From Pseudomonadota bacterium (GTDB taxonomy: Bacteria; Myxococcota_A; UBA796; UBA9615): DNA of 64,000 bases. The DNA is taken from NCBI GenBank assembly GCA_024229515.1, contig JAAESI010000024.1, forward strand, positions 1-64,000. Direction: 5' to 3'. Below, piece after piece: positions 42,535 through 51,922 of the stretch (positions are counted from its first letter, which is position 1; every line of letters begins with the position of its first letter). Below the pieces are notes generated by a model, which did not search any database, was not told where the DNA came from, and saw only the letters and a program-made list of their open reading frames with translations. The translations under genes and the position numbers were made by a program.

Positions 42535-45500
42535 CTACAGCGCCCCGTCCTTCAGCTCGCCCAGTTCGCGAATCTCACCCTCGGCGCGCTCGGCTTCGCG
42601 CTGGCGGTAGGTGTTCTCCGCCAGGTGCTGGTAGCGCTTCCACACCGCGATCGAGTCGTCGATGTAGTCGAGGTTCTCACTCCCCTGGTAGAGCCCCTTG
42701 TAGGACTTGGCCTGGATCTCCCAGATCTTCAGCTGACGATCAGTGCGGATGCGCGCGGGGATGTCCTGCGCGTTCAACTCGGCGACCCGAGCGGCTTGCA
42801 GGGCGTCCTTGTAGCGGCCCTGCCGGAGGTGGCACTTGCCCATCTCAAGGTTGAACTGGGGGTTGGCCTGGTTGCGATCCAGGCGGAGCACCTCGCCGAC
42901 CGTTTCGCAGTGCGCCCCACGGTCGCCGGAGGCCTCGTACTGGGCCATCAGGACCGCCCGGCTGCTCTCGTACTCGTCGGAGCCGCGATCGATGGACTCG
43001 AGGCGGCGGATTTCGTCATCGGACAGCCGTCCACGGCGCGCCTTGTCGGTCATCCCCGCCATCACATCGCTGCCCAGGACGGTCGAGTCCATGCTCGGAT
43101 CGCCACCCGGGTCCGAAGCGGCCGTGGATCCCTCGCCCGCAATGGCCCAGTCGTCCTCCGAATCATCGCGGGTGGGCGTGTCGTACGGATCCCGCAGGTC
43201 CGACCGCGAACCGGACCCGCTGGATCTCGGCGTGGAGCCGCTGCTGCTGCTGCCGCTGTCCGACGAGCCGCTCGAACGCCAGTCGCCGCTGCTGTCGGAG
43301 GAGCCGCTGGAGCGCGAGTGCGAGCCCGACGAGGACGGCGAACTGGCCGAACGCGAGGTCGAGCCGCTGGAGCGCGGCGTCGAATCGCTGCTGGAGGAGC
43401 GGCTCCCCGACGACGGCAAGGTCGAGATGGAGACCGAGTCCCGCTGCGACGGCGTCGACCGGCTGGAAGACCCGGACGTGGTGCCCCGATCCGACCAGCG
43501 GTCGGTCTCGTGCCGGGGCGGTGGGGTGGAGTCCCCCCGCGAACCTCTCGAGGTGCGGCCGCTGTCCAGCTCGGGATCGTCGAATCCGGAGTCAGCCAGC
43601 TCGGGCTCGGGCTCCGGGGCCCGCGTCGGCGCGGGCGTCTCGACCGGCGCAGGGGCGGTGTTGACGGCGACCGGCTCGGGCTCCTCGGGCGTCTCCCCCG
43701 GGAGCAGCCAGAGCACGCCGATCAGGCCGAACACGAGGATGGCCGCGATCAGGCCAACCCCCAACACGATCATGTTCGCGCGGCGGGTCTGCGCGTAGTA
43801 GGCCTCGTCGTCTTCGTCGTAGTCGTCGTCGTAGCCGTCCCAGGTGCCCGTGTCGGCGGGCGGTGCGGCCGACATCGACGGCTGCGGAGGCATCGCGGAG
43901 ACGGACGGCTGCGGCCGGGTCGCCGGGACGGGAGCCGGCGGCGGGGGCACGGCCGGTCGCGGGGCGGCCGGCGGAGGCGCGGGCCGGGCGGCGGGGGGCG
44001 GAGCGGCCGGTCGAGCCGACGGCGGGGGCGCCGACCGAGGCGGAGGCGCGCTGGCGGGAGGCGGAGCTGCGGCGGGGGGCGGGACCGGCACGGGGGGACG
44101 GGGCCCGCCCGACTTGGGCTGCGAGGCAGGGTACTGCGCGGTCCGCTTGGCGATCAGCGCGGCGACCTCGGCGGTGGCCGCCTTGACCCGAGGATCGTTG
44201 GTGTTCCGCCGCACCAGGCCCGGCTGGTTCGGGTTCGCGGGCGGGCCCGGCGCCTGGGCGGCGCGCACCACCGGACCGGTGAGGCCCGCGGCTTCAGCGA
44301 TCTCGCCGACCGACTTCAGGGCCGCGGCCGACGGAGCCGAGGCGGCCGCGTCGTCGATCTGGCGCCTCGGAGGCACCTGCCCGGGCCGGATCGGCTCGGG
44401 CTTGCGGGGCGGCGCGGTAGGCGCATCCGCCGGCGCATAGGAGGCGTCCGTGGGGGGGCGCTGGCGCGGTCCCGGACCGACGTAGGAGGCCGACGGCGTC
44501 AGCGCCGCGGCCGGTCCCGGACCGGACGGAGGCGCAGAGCGCGGCGGGGGAGCCTTGGGCGGTGCCGGACGGGCGCCAGCCGGAGGCTGCTTCTTCATCC
44601 CCCCGGTGTCACGGCCCAGCTGAGCCGGCGGCGCAGGGCACGGATCGGGGCGGGCGGGGGCCGGCGGAGCAGCGGCGGCCGCAGCAGCCGCGGGGGTGGC
44701 CACCGCAGGTCCCTTGCCGGGTCCCGCCTGCACGAGCTTCTTGAGCGCGGCGACCGACTCGGCGAACGCGGCGTCCCCCCGTTTGGGTATCGGCGGCGGC
44801 GGCTTGGCAGGAGGCGGCGACGGCGCCGGGGCCGGGTCCGAGCTCACCTCGGCGGATCGGGACTTCAGTCCCGGAGGCGCCCCGGTTCCGGCGGAAGGCA
44901 CCACTGGCTCGGAAGGCCGCGGCGTCGGCGCGTCCGGGTCCTGGGCGGCGAGGTTCTGGCCGGAGTACATCCGAGCCGCCGCCTCACGCGCCAGGTTGGT
45001 GATCTTCGCCATGTACTCGCGAAGGTGCGAGGGCGACAGATCGACCTTCATCTGCTCGGCGACGAACCGGAGGTCCTTCAGGACCAGCCCCATGTTCTGG
45101 TACCGAAGCTCCCGCTTCCGGGCGAGCATGCGCAGCAGGATCATCCGCAGGCCGGGCTCGATGCCCTTCTTGGTGATGTCCTTGAGCCCGACGTTGAGCT
45201 CTTTGATGGAGTTGATGACGTTGAGGTAGTTGTTCCCCTCGACCAGCTTCTCGAGCGTCAACATCTCCCAGAAGACGGCGCCGAGGCTGAAGATGTCGGA
45301 CGCCGGCGTGAGGTTCTGCTCACCGCTGGCCTGCTCCGGCGACATGTAGTTCGCCGTGCCCTTGACCACCGAACCGGTGTTGCTCGTGTCGCCCACGCGG
45401 GCGATGCCGAAGTCGGTGAGCTTCACGATTCCACGGTGGTGGATGAGCACGTTGCTCGGCTTGATGTCGCGGTGGATCAGCCGGATCGGCTTGCCCGTGA

Positions 45501-45912
45501 GATCGACGGCGCTGTGAGCGAACTCAAGAGCCTCGCACAGCGACAGGGCGATGTGGAAGAAGATCGACAGCGGAAAGCGAAGATCGTTGTCGCGGTGGAC
45601 CTGGATCGCCTGCGCGAGGTCGATCCCGTCGATGTACTCCATGACGATGAAGTACTCGTCCTCGATCCGGCGCAGATCGTGGACGCGCACGATGTTGTTG
45701 TGCTGCAGTTGGCCGAGCAGCTTCGCCTCCTGGACGAGCTGCCTGATGAAGTACTGGTCCAGGGCGAAGCCGCCATGGAGCCGCTTGAGGGCCACGAGGG
45801 TCTTGAACCCCTCGTCGCCGCCGCGCTCGGCGAGGAAGACCTCGGCCATCCCCCCTTCGCCGATTTTGCGCAGCAGATTGAACTCGCCGCGCTTGGTGGG
45901 AAACGTTGTCAT
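42535..45912 (-). CDS. Transmembrane Ser/Thr protein kinase with Pro/Ala-rich and Ser-rich linkers
   Basis: 1125 residues. The kinase domain (about 10-275) has GEGGMAEVF, VALKRLH, HRDIKPSN (near 147), DFGIA and GTANYMSPEQ, so it looks active. A Pro/Ala-rich cytoplasmic stretch follows to about 700, one membrane helix (MIVLGVGLIAAILVFGLIG, about 708-726), then an extracytoplasmic Ser/Arg-rich region (about 780-930) and a TPR-like C-terminal domain (about 1000-1125). The layout fits a PknB-like receptor kinase whose sensor is helical. It overlaps the next kinase by 4 bases. Confidence 0.93.
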   Translation of the reverse strand: MTTFPTKRGEFNLLRKIGEGGMAEVFLAERGGDEGFKTLVALKRLHGGFALDQYFIRQLVQEAKLLGQLQHNNIVRVHDLRRIEDEYFIVMEYIDGIDLAQAIQVHRDNDLRFPLSIFFHIALSLCEALEFAHSAVDLTGKPIRLIHRDIKPSNVLIHHRGIVKLTDFGIARVGDTSNTGSVVKGTANYMSPEQASGEQNLTPASDIFSLGAVFWEMLTLEKLVEGNNYLNVINSIKELNVGLKDITKKGIEPGLRMILLRMLARKRELRYQNMGLVLKDLRFVAEQMKVDLSPSHLREYMAKITNLAREAAARMYSGQNLAAQDPDAPTPRPSEPVVPSAGTGAPPGLKSRSAEVSSDPAPAPSPPPAKPPPPIPKRGDAAFAESVAALKKLVQAGPGKGPAVATPAAAAAAAAPPAPARPDPCPAPPAQLGRDTGGMKKQPPAGARPAPPKAPPPRSAPPSGPGPAAALTPSASYVGPGPRQRPPTDASYAPADAPTAPPRKPEPIRPGQVPPRRQIDDAAASAPSAAALKSVGEIAEAAGLTGPVVRAAQAPGPPANPNQPGLVRRNTNDPRVKAATAEVAALIAKRTAQYPASQPKSGGPRPPVPVPPPAAAPPPASAPPPRSAPPPSARPAAPPPAARPAPPPAAPRPAVPPPPAPVPATRPQPSVSAMPPQPSMSAAPPADTGTWDGYDDDYDEDDEAYYAQTRRANMIVLGVGLIAAILVFGLIGVLWLLPGETPEEPEPVAVNTAPAPVETPAPTRAPEPEPELADSGFDDPELDSGRTSRGSRGDSTPPPRHETDRWSDRGTTSGSSSRSTPSQRDSVSISTLPSSGSRSSSSDSTPRSSGSTSRSASSPSSSGSHSRSSGSSDSSGDWRSSGSSDSGSSSSGSTPRSSGSGSRSDLRDPYDTPTRDDSEDDWAIAGEGSTAASDPGGDPSMDSTVLGSDVMAGMTDKARRGRLSDDEIRRLESIDRGSDEYESSRAVLMAQYEASGDRGAHCETVGEVLRLDRNQANPQFNLEMGKCHLRQGRYKDALQAARVAELNAQDIPARIRTDRQLKIWEIQAKSYKGLYQGSENLDYIDDSIAVWKRYQHLAENTYRQREAERAEGEIRELGELKDGAL

Positions 45913-48053
45913 GCCTTGTCAGCTCCCGGGCACGGGAAGATCTCGAAGAGGGAAGAAGCGAAGGTCCCAGCAGCGTCCGTCGAGGCCAGGCCGATGAGGT
46001 CCTGCTTGTAAGCGATCGCCACGAGCACGGCGCACAGCAGGAACAGAATCATCACCACCAGGACCGTCAGGAGCAACGGGGAAACAGGTCGGGACTTGCG
46101 GCGCTTGCGGCGACGGCGCTGGCCGCCCCCCTGCGCGCGCCGCTGAGACGGAGCCGCCGAAGGCAGGGACGCGGGCGCACCCAGCCCATCGTCGTCCTCG
46201 GAGAAGACCCAGACTTCGGTGTCGGTCTCCCCCGCGTCTTCGGGCACCGGCGGCGACGGCGGCAGCGGGCGGGCCGGTCGCGACGCGGGGACCGCGGGGA
46301 TGCCGACCCCCGAACCGGGGGACACGCCAGCGGGCGCGATCGTGGGAGCGTGCAGGGACGGCGGCGCCGTCTCCGCCCCTTGCGGAGGGATCGTGTGCTC
46401 GGCCAGATCGACCAACGCAGACGCTGGCTGCAGCTGCTGCGAACCGAACGGCATGGGCATCGTGGCGGGGGACGGAGGACCGGACAACGCTCCCATTTGA
46501 CCCGTGCCCATGACCCCTTGTTCCGCGGGAGATTTGCCGGTGTAGACCCGGGTCGCTTCGTTGTCGTCCCAGCCCTCGGGACCCGCGACGGGAGCCCCTG
46601 GAGGATTGGACACCGTGGGCGGGGGCAGGGGCACCGGATGGGCCGGCGGCGTGGGGATCGCGCCCTGCGCCGCACCCATCACGGGGGGACGCATGGGGGG
46701 CGGGCCGACCAGCGGATCGTCCCCCGGCTTGGCGCCGGGACGCAGCGCCACCGACACGGTCTCTCCCTGGTAGGACGGCGGAATCCCGTGGCGGACGGGG
46801 GCGGCGGGCGGGAGCGGCGCGACCGGCATCGACGGCGTCGGCGGCGTGATCGGTCCTTCCGTTCCGGGGCCCTCGGCGAGCATGCTCTCGATCAGGTCCT
46901 TCTGAACCGCCTGCGTAACCGGCTGGGAGTCGTTCCGCTTGAGCCGCTCCATCGGCGGAGGGGTCGGCGGCGTGACCGGCCCGGGGGCGGTGCCGGTGCC
47001 GGGCATCGGGGCCGGCGGCGGAGTCGGGTCGGGGCCGATGACGTGCTTCGCCGCCTCCTTGATCTCCTCGGGGACCTGCAGGTTCGACAGCGTGGCGCGG
47101 TCCGCGGTGCGGCCCAGAATCCCCATCAAACGCCCGACGTAGGCGCGGATGCGGTGCCAGCTGAGGTCGACCTTGAGCCGCTCGGCGACGAACTGGAGGT
47201 CGTTCCGAACGCTCTCGACCTCCTGGTAGCGGCCGTTCATGTCGGCCGACAGCATCTTGGCGATGACCATGCGGAGGCCGGGTTCGACGCCCAGCCCGGC
47301 GAGCTCGTCCAGCGTCACCCGGCGCTCGCGGACCTGGTGGATCGCCTTGAGGTAGTTGTCCCCGTCGACGTTGGGGCGCCCGGTCAGCATCTCGTAGAAG
47401 ACGGCGCCCAGGGAGTACACGTCCGACGCCGGCGTCAACCGCTCCTCGCCGAAGGCCTGCTCCGGCGACATGTAGTTGGCGGTGCCCTGCACCAGCCCCC
47501 CGGTCACCGATCCGTCGCCGACGTGGGCGATGCCGAAGTCCGTCAGCTTGACCGCGCCCCGGCGGCTCAGCATCACGTTGCTAGGCTTGATGTCGCGGTG
47601 GATCAGCGGGGTCGCGTTGCCGGTCTCGTCCTGGGCCGCGTGGGCGTAGGCGAGCGCCTCGGACAGGCTGAGCGCGACGTGGAAGAAGAAGGGGCGCGGG
47701 ATGCGCGTCTTGCGGTTGCGGTGGACCTTCACGACGGCGGCCAGATCGATGCCGTCGACGTACTCCATGACGACGTAGTACTCGTCGCCGATCCGGCGCA
47801 GATCGAAGACCTTCACGATGTTGGCGTGCTCGAGCTGCCCGAGCAGCCGGGCCTCTCGGATCAGCTGCCGGATGAAGTAGCTGTCCATCGCGAGACCGCG
47901 ATGCAGCCGCTTCAGCGCGACCCGGGTCTTGAAGCCATCGTCGCCGAGGCGCTCCGCCAGGAACACGTCCGCCATTCCCCCTTCACCGATCTTGTGAAGG
48001 AGGCGGAACTCGCCCTGTACTCCGGAAGCCTCAACCATGGGAGCTGCTGTCAC
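45909..48053 (-). CDS. Transmembrane Ser/Thr protein kinase (paralog)
   Basis: 714 residues from a GTG. The kinase domain (about 14-280) has GEGGMADVF, VALKRLH, HRDIKPSN (near 149), DFGIA and GTANYMSPEQ, closely matching the neighbouring kinase, so the pair arose by duplication. A Pro/Gly-rich linker (about 335-630), a basic patch (RRRRKRRKS) and one membrane helix (LLLTVLVVMILFLLCAVLVAI, about 661-681) follow, with only about 30 residues outside. It has almost no sensor domain, unlike its partner. Overlaps the lipoprotein gene upstream by 4 bases. Confidence 0.93.
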   Translation of the reverse strand: MTAAPMVEASGVQGEFRLLHKIGEGGMADVFLAERLGDDGFKTRVALKRLHRGLAMDSYFIRQLIREARLLGQLEHANIVKVFDLRRIGDEYYVVMEYVDGIDLAAVVKVHRNRKTRIPRPFFFHVALSLSEALAYAHAAQDETGNATPLIHRDIKPSNVMLSRRGAVKLTDFGIAHVGDGSVTGGLVQGTANYMSPEQAFGEERLTPASDVYSLGAVFYEMLTGRPNVDGDNYLKAIHQVRERRVTLDELAGLGVEPGLRMVIAKMLSADMNGRYQEVESVRNDLQFVAERLKVDLSWHRIRAYVGRLMGILGRTADRATLSNLQVPEEIKEAAKHVIGPDPTPPPAPMPGTGTAPGPVTPPTPPPMERLKRNDSQPVTQAVQKDLIESMLAEGPGTEGPITPPTPSMPVAPLPPAAPVRHGIPPSYQGETVSVALRPGAKPGDDPLVGPPPMRPPVMGAAQGAIPTPPAHPVPLPPPTVSNPPGAPVAGPEGWDDNEATRVYTGKSPAEQGVMGTGQMGALSGPPSPATMPMPFGSQQLQPASALVDLAEHTIPPQGAETAPPSLHAPTIAPAGVSPGSGVGIPAVPASRPARPLPPSPPVPEDAGETDTEVWVFSEDDDGLGAPASLPSAAPSQRRAQGGGQRRRRKRRKSRPVSPLLLTVLVVMILFLLCAVLVAIAYKQDLIGLASTDAAGTFASSLFEIFPCPGADKA

Positions 48054-48592
48054 TCCCCCTGTCGGAGCACGCCGGCGCCGGTGTTTGTCTCACCAACGCT
48101 GGTGTCCACCACGTTGCCGACGTCCTCGATGTCGATGGTGTCGGGGTAGAGCGTGACGTCCACCTGGAGGGTGCCGCGCTCGAACAGCACGGAGTCCTTC
48201 CAGACGTGGAAGCCGGGCTTGTAGACGGTGACCTCGTAGTAGTAGCCGTACGGCATGCCGAGGGACTCGCCGTCGTCACCGGAGATGTGGTCGACGACCC
48301 AGCGGCCGCCCTCCGTCGTCACCGCGAGGCCGCGCGAACCGTCGGGGAGCGGCTCCGCGTCGGCGACCGCACGGCCACCGCGACCGGCGTCGGGGTTCTC
48401 GTAGGGCACCTGGGGGATCACCGAGACCTTGGCGAACGGGATCGCGCGGCCCTCGGGGTCCAGCACGAGCCCGGACAGCATGTCCGGCTCCTTGTTCTTG
48501 CCCCGACCGCCCCCGGTCGTGGCGCAGGCGGCGAGCAGGAGCAGCGCAGCCAGACCCAGGATGGCCTGGGTGCGCGGCAGCATGTGGTTCAT
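48050..48592 (-). CDS. Lipoprotein with a carboxypeptidase-regulatory-like beta domain
   Basis: 180 residues. Lipobox LLAAC (Cys23), then a domain that reads like a carboxypeptidase regulatory-like or CNA-B fold: LSGLVLDPEGRAIPFAKVSV (about 39-58), a middle turn, and EVTVYKPGFHVWKDSVLFERG near the end. Such domains are small beta sandwiches on the cell surface. The stop overlaps the kinase GTG. Its role beside the kinases is unknown. Confidence 0.72.
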   Translation of the reverse strand: MNHMLPRTQAILGLAALLLLAACATTGGGRGKNKEPDMLSGLVLDPEGRAIPFAKVSVIPQVPYENPDAGRGGRAVADAEPLPDGSRGLAVTTEGGRWVVDHISGDDGESLGMPYGYYYEVTVYKPGFHVWKDSVLFERGTLQVDVTLYPDTIDIEDVGNVVDTSVGETNTGAGVLRQGE

Positions 48593-48611
48593 CGAAGTCC
48601 TCCGGGGGCGC

Positions 48612-48992
48612 TCAGTCGTTCGGGTTCAGGGGGTTGTCGTTGGGCTCGTAGTCCTCGCAGCCGACGGCGGACGCGACCAGGCCGAGGTCGTCCGAACAGC
48701 CCTGTCGGATCGTGCGCCCGGTCTCCGGGGCGGACTGGCGGATGGCGGCGGCGTACCGCTCTTCGCATCGCTGGATGTACTCGCCGGCGGGGCCGCCGGC
48801 GATCTCGGAGCCGTCCACTTCGCTGCGGCCGTCGTAGCCAAAGTCGCTCCAGAGGGCGTCCCACTCCTCGAGGCAGCCGTCGATGTAGCGGGCGTTCTCG
48901 ACGCAAACCTGCTGACAGGTCTGCAGGCAGCCGTTGAGGCCCAGCGCGGCGGCGGTGAGGGCGAGCATCATCAACAGGGAGCGAACGCGCAT
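48612..48992 (-). CDS. Small Cys-containing lipoprotein
   Basis: 126 residues from the ATG at 48992 (GGAG upstream). Lipobox LNGC (Cys22) is followed at once by CQQVC-type cysteines (C26, C30) and further Cys residues (EGC-, RC-, GC-, GCED), so disulfides are likely. The end is PNDNPLNPND. It lies 19 bases before the next lipoprotein and is probably the first gene of the kinase / transporter operon. No family recognised. Confidence 0.65.
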   Translation of the reverse strand: MRVRSLLMMLALTAAALGLNGCLQTCQQVCVENARYIDGCLEEWDALWSDFGYDGRSEVDGSEIAGGPAGEYIQRCEERYAAAIRQSAPETGRTIRQGCSDDLGLVASAVGCEDYEPNDNPLNPND

Positions 48993-49008
48993 CAAATCTC
49001 CAGCGTCG

Positions 49009-49032
49009 GCAGGGAGGTAAAGGGCTCCCTGC
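49009..49032. other. Hairpin in the gap between mnmA and the lipoprotein gene
   Basis: GCAGGGAG (49009-49016) and CTCCCTGC (49025-49032) form a perfect 8-bp stem. It lies 17 bases before the lipoprotein ATG on the minus strand and about 100 bases after the mnmA stop. It could end the housekeeping operon or form the 5' leader of the kinase operon. A weak promoter (TCGACG-N18-TACAAA) lies just upstream of it on the minus strand. Confidence 0.4.
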
Positions 49033-49135
49033 ACCCCACCTCGGGGCCTGCGATTTGTACCACGACCGCCCTTGTTACGTCGACGCGCACGCGCGTAGGG
49101 GCGCCCCCGCGAGGAGTGGGCGGACAGCCCCTGCG

Positions 49136-50224
49136 TCAGGCGATGGTCCCGCCTCCGAGCACCTCGCCCAGATCCGCGCCGCCGTACAGCACGAGGGCCT
49201 GGCCGGGGGCGGCGGCCCGTACCGGCTCCGCGAGCTCCAGGCGCACGACGTCGCCTTCGGCGTGGACTCGAGCCACGCTCGCCGGCTTGCATCGGTAGCG
49301 GGGACGGGCCGCGGTCGGCTCGCCCGGGGCGGGCCGTCGAAGCCAGTTCCAGTCCGCCGCCTCGATGGCGGTCGCATCCAGCCGGTCCGCGGTCGCGACC
49401 ACGAGACGCCTTCGGGCGGCGTCGATCCGGCTGACGTAGAGCGGCTCCGGTGCGGCCACGCCGATGCCCTTGCGTTGGCCGATGGTGAAGCCGTGCACGC
49501 CGTCGTGGCGACCGATCGCGGTGCCGTCCTCGAGCACGATGTCGCCCCCCTCCCCCGCCCCGCCGTGGCTCGCGACGAAGTCGGCGGTGCGGCCGTCGGG
49601 GATGAAGCAGACGTCCTGACTGTCGGGCTTGCTCTCGGTGCGCACACCGAGCCGGCGGGCCGCGTCCCGCGCTTCCGTCTTGGTCATACCGCCCAGCGGA
49701 AAGCAGAGCCGGGACAGCGCCTCGGAGGTGATTCCGTAGAGGAAGTACGACTGGTCCTTGCCCGGGTCGAGCCCCTTGAGCAGGTGCGAGTCCCCGGCGT
49801 CGTCACGCATCGCCTGGGCGTAGTGCCCGGTGGCGAGCCAACGCGCCTCCAGCTCACCCGCCCGATGCAGCAGCCGGTCGAACTTCAGGACGTTGTTGCA
49901 GAGCACGCATGGATTCGGCGTTCTGCCTGCACGATAGGCACTTACGAACGGTTGTATGACACTTCGGTTGAAGTCGTCGCGGTAGTTCAGGACGTAGTGG
50001 GGAACGCCCAGATCGGAGCAGACCCGGCGCGCATCGGCGATGTCCTCGGGGGTGCAGCAGCCGCCGTCGAACGAATCGTCCGAGGGCGCGTCGTACAGCG
50101 ACAGCGTGATCCCGATCACCTCGCAGCCGCGCTCGTGGAGCAGCGCCGCCGCGACGGAGCTGTCCACCCCGCCGGACATGGCGACGATCACCCGCTCGCC
50201 GGGCTGGGGAAGCTGCGGCTGCAC
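49136..50224 (-). CDS. mnmA: tRNA-specific 2-thiouridylase MnmA
   Basis: 362 residues from a GTG 5 bases after the iscS stop. PP-loop SGGVDSSVAA (near 17-26), the catalytic cysteines in NPCVLCNN and SQDVCFI, and TIGQRKGIGV all fit MnmA. It thiolates U34 of Lys, Glu and Gln tRNAs using sulfur from IscS. Neighbouring iscS gives the sulfur donor. A second GTG 33 bases further on is possible. Confidence 0.95.
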   Translation of the reverse strand: MQPQLPQPGERVIVAMSGGVDSSVAAALLHERGCEVIGITLSLYDAPSDDSFDGGCCTPEDIADARRVCSDLGVPHYVLNYRDDFNRSVIQPFVSAYRAGRTPNPCVLCNNVLKFDRLLHRAGELEARWLATGHYAQAMRDDAGDSHLLKGLDPGKDQSYFLYGITSEALSRLCFPLGGMTKTEARDAARRLGVRTESKPDSQDVCFIPDGRTADFVASHGGAGEGGDIVLEDGTAIGRHDGVHGFTIGQRKGIGVAAPEPLYVSRIDAARRRLVVATADRLDATAIEAADWNWLRRPAPGEPTAARPRYRCKPASVARVHAEGDVVRLELAEPVRAAAPGQALVLYGGADLGEVLGGGTIA

Positions 50225-50229
50225 GGGGT

Positions 50230-51390
50230 TCAGGCGCTCGCGCGGAGCTCGCGGAGCCGACCGACTTCGGTGATGACCGTGTCCGCCACGAGGTCGATGT
50301 CGGCCTCGGTGTTGGAGCGGCCCACGGAGAACCGGATCGCCGCCTCGAGCCACTTCGGCTCTTTGTGCAAGGCGACCAGGACGTGACTCGGATCGAGCGA
50401 GCCAGAAGTGCATGCGGAACCGGTACTTGTCGCGATCCCCTTCAGGTCGAGATTGAGCACGAGCCCTTCGCCATCGACCCCCGCAAAGCTGAGGTTCGTG
50501 GTGTTCGGAAGCCGGCTGTCGGAGTCGCCGTTGACCTCGACTCCGTCGACCCCCGCCCGGATACGAGCCTCGAGGCGATCCCGGAGCGCGGTCGTGCGCG
50601 CCACCGCTTCGGGGGTGACGTACTCCCGAGCCAGCTTGGCGGCGTGGCCGAACCCGACGATGCCGGCGGTGTTGTAGGTGCCGCAGCGGCGCTTCCGCTC
50701 CTGCCCCCCGCCGCGCAGCAGCGGCACGAACGGCGTCTTGCGCTTGAGGTACAGCGCGCCGACCCCCTTGGGGCCGTAGATCTTGTGGGCCGAGACCGAC
50801 ATGAGGTCGGCGCCGAGGGCCGCAACATCGATCGGGATCTTGCCCAGCGCGTTGACCGCGTCGGTGTGGAACACGACCCCACGCTCGTGCGCGATGGCGC
50901 TGAGGGTGGGGATGTCGTTGACGTTCCCCAGTTCGTTGTTGGCCAGCATGATCGACACGAGCACCGTGTCGTCCCGGATCGCTGCCCGCAGTTCCTCGGG
51001 GTCGTGCCGGCCGGCGGAGTCCACCTCCAGGAACGTGAACTCGAAGCCGTGGAGCTGCTCCATGCCCAGGGCGGTGTCGATGATCGCCTTGTGCTCGATC
51101 TCCGACGTGATGATGTGGCGGCCCCGATCCTTGAGGGCGAGGCCGACGCCGAGTAGGGCGGTGTTGTCCGCCTCCGTGCCGCCGCTGGTGAAGAACAAGT
51201 CGCGCGGCTTGGCGCTGATCAACGCACACACCGCCTCGCGGGCATCGTCGATCGCGTCCTTGGGACCGCGGCCGGCCCAGTGGATCGACGAGGCGTTGCC
51301 CCACCCCTGCTCGTACCAGGGCCACATGGCCTCCAACACCTCGGGCCGGACGGGGGTGGTCGCGTTGTGATCCATGTAGATGCGGGTCAT
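50230..51390 (-). CDS. iscS: Cysteine desulfurase IscS/NifS
   Basis: 386 residues from the ATG at 51390 (AAGG upstream). PLP-binding Lys in SAHKIYGPKG (near 200), His in SEIEHKAII, and the mobile-loop catalytic Cys in STGSACTSG (near 326), group I type. It takes sulfur from cysteine for Fe-S clusters and tRNA thiolation. No iscU follows; mnmA does, so the tRNA role is the likely one locally. Confidence 0.94.
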   Translation of the reverse strand: MTRIYMDHNATTPVRPEVLEAMWPWYEQGWGNASSIHWAGRGPKDAIDDAREAVCALISAKPRDLFFTSGGTEADNTALLGVGLALKDRGRHIITSEIEHKAIIDTALGMEQLHGFEFTFLEVDSAGRHDPEELRAAIRDDTVLVSIMLANNELGNVNDIPTLSAIAHERGVVFHTDAVNALGKIPIDVAALGADLMSVSAHKIYGPKGVGALYLKRKTPFVPLLRGGGQERKRRCGTYNTAGIVGFGHAAKLAREYVTPEAVARTTALRDRLEARIRAGVDGVEVNGDSDSRLPNTTNLSFAGVDGEGLVLNLDLKGIATSTGSACTSGSLDPSHVLVALHKEPKWLEAAIRFSVGRSNTEADIDLVADTVITEVGRLRELRASA

Positions 51391-51406
51391 GGCGGGCATC
51401 CTTGCG

Positions 51407-51922
51407 TCAGATTCCGGGCGCCGCAACCGGCGCAGTCCAGGGCGCCGGTTCGTTCGCCTCAGTCCAGTCGAGATCGATCTGCGCCGCGCCGATCGGCTCG
51501 TCGGGCTCCCACGCCGTGACCCGCCTGCGATCTCCATCGTGATCGAGTCGGAGCCACAGCGCGTGCCCGGGGATCAGAGACGGGAACCGATCCGCCCATT
51601 CGATGACGGAGACCCCGTCGCTCCCGACCCGGTCGAAGAACCCCAGGTCCTCAGCCTCATCGGCGCCCCCCAACCGATAGACGTCGATGTGCAGCACGGC
51701 GAGGCGGCCGGCGTACTCGTGGCAGAGCGCGAAGGTGGGCGACCGGACCGGGGTGGAGACCCCCAGGCCGCGCGCGAAGCCCTGCGTCCACGTGGTCTTG
51801 CCCGCTCCCAGGGGTCCGCACAGGGCGATGACGTCGCCCTCGCGGCAGCGCTCCGCGACCTGCTCGCCGAGCCACGTGGTGGCCGCCGCATTCGGCAGCG
51901 ACGCCGTCCAGGCGGCGATCAC
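51407..51922 (-). CDS. tsaE: tRNA threonylcarbamoyladenosine ATPase TsaE
   Basis: 171 residues from a GTG overlapping the nnr stop (GTGA). Walker A GPLGAGKTT (36-44), RSPTFALCHEY and the HIDVYRL motif (near 97) with VIEWADRF are all TsaE marks. It is needed for t6A37 synthesis with TsaB and TsaD. It also has a slightly longer C-terminus than usual. Confidence 0.93.
   Translation of the reverse strand: MIAAWTASLPNAAATTWLGEQVAERCREGDVIALCGPLGAGKTTWTQGFARGLGVSTPVRSPTFALCHEYAGRLAVLHIDVYRLGGADEAEDLGFFDRVGSDGVSVIEWADRFPSLIPGHALWLRLDHDGDRRRVTAWEPDEPIGAAQIDLDWTEANEPAPWTAPVAAPGI

Noticed and set aside
41383..46011. 1542-codon plus-strand frame
   Set aside because: Antisense to the large kinase and the helical lipoprotein, both with clear motifs; the product is Arg/Gly low complexity.
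45906..48149. 747-codon plus-strand frame
   Set aside because: Antisense shadow of the second kinase; no recognisable domain.
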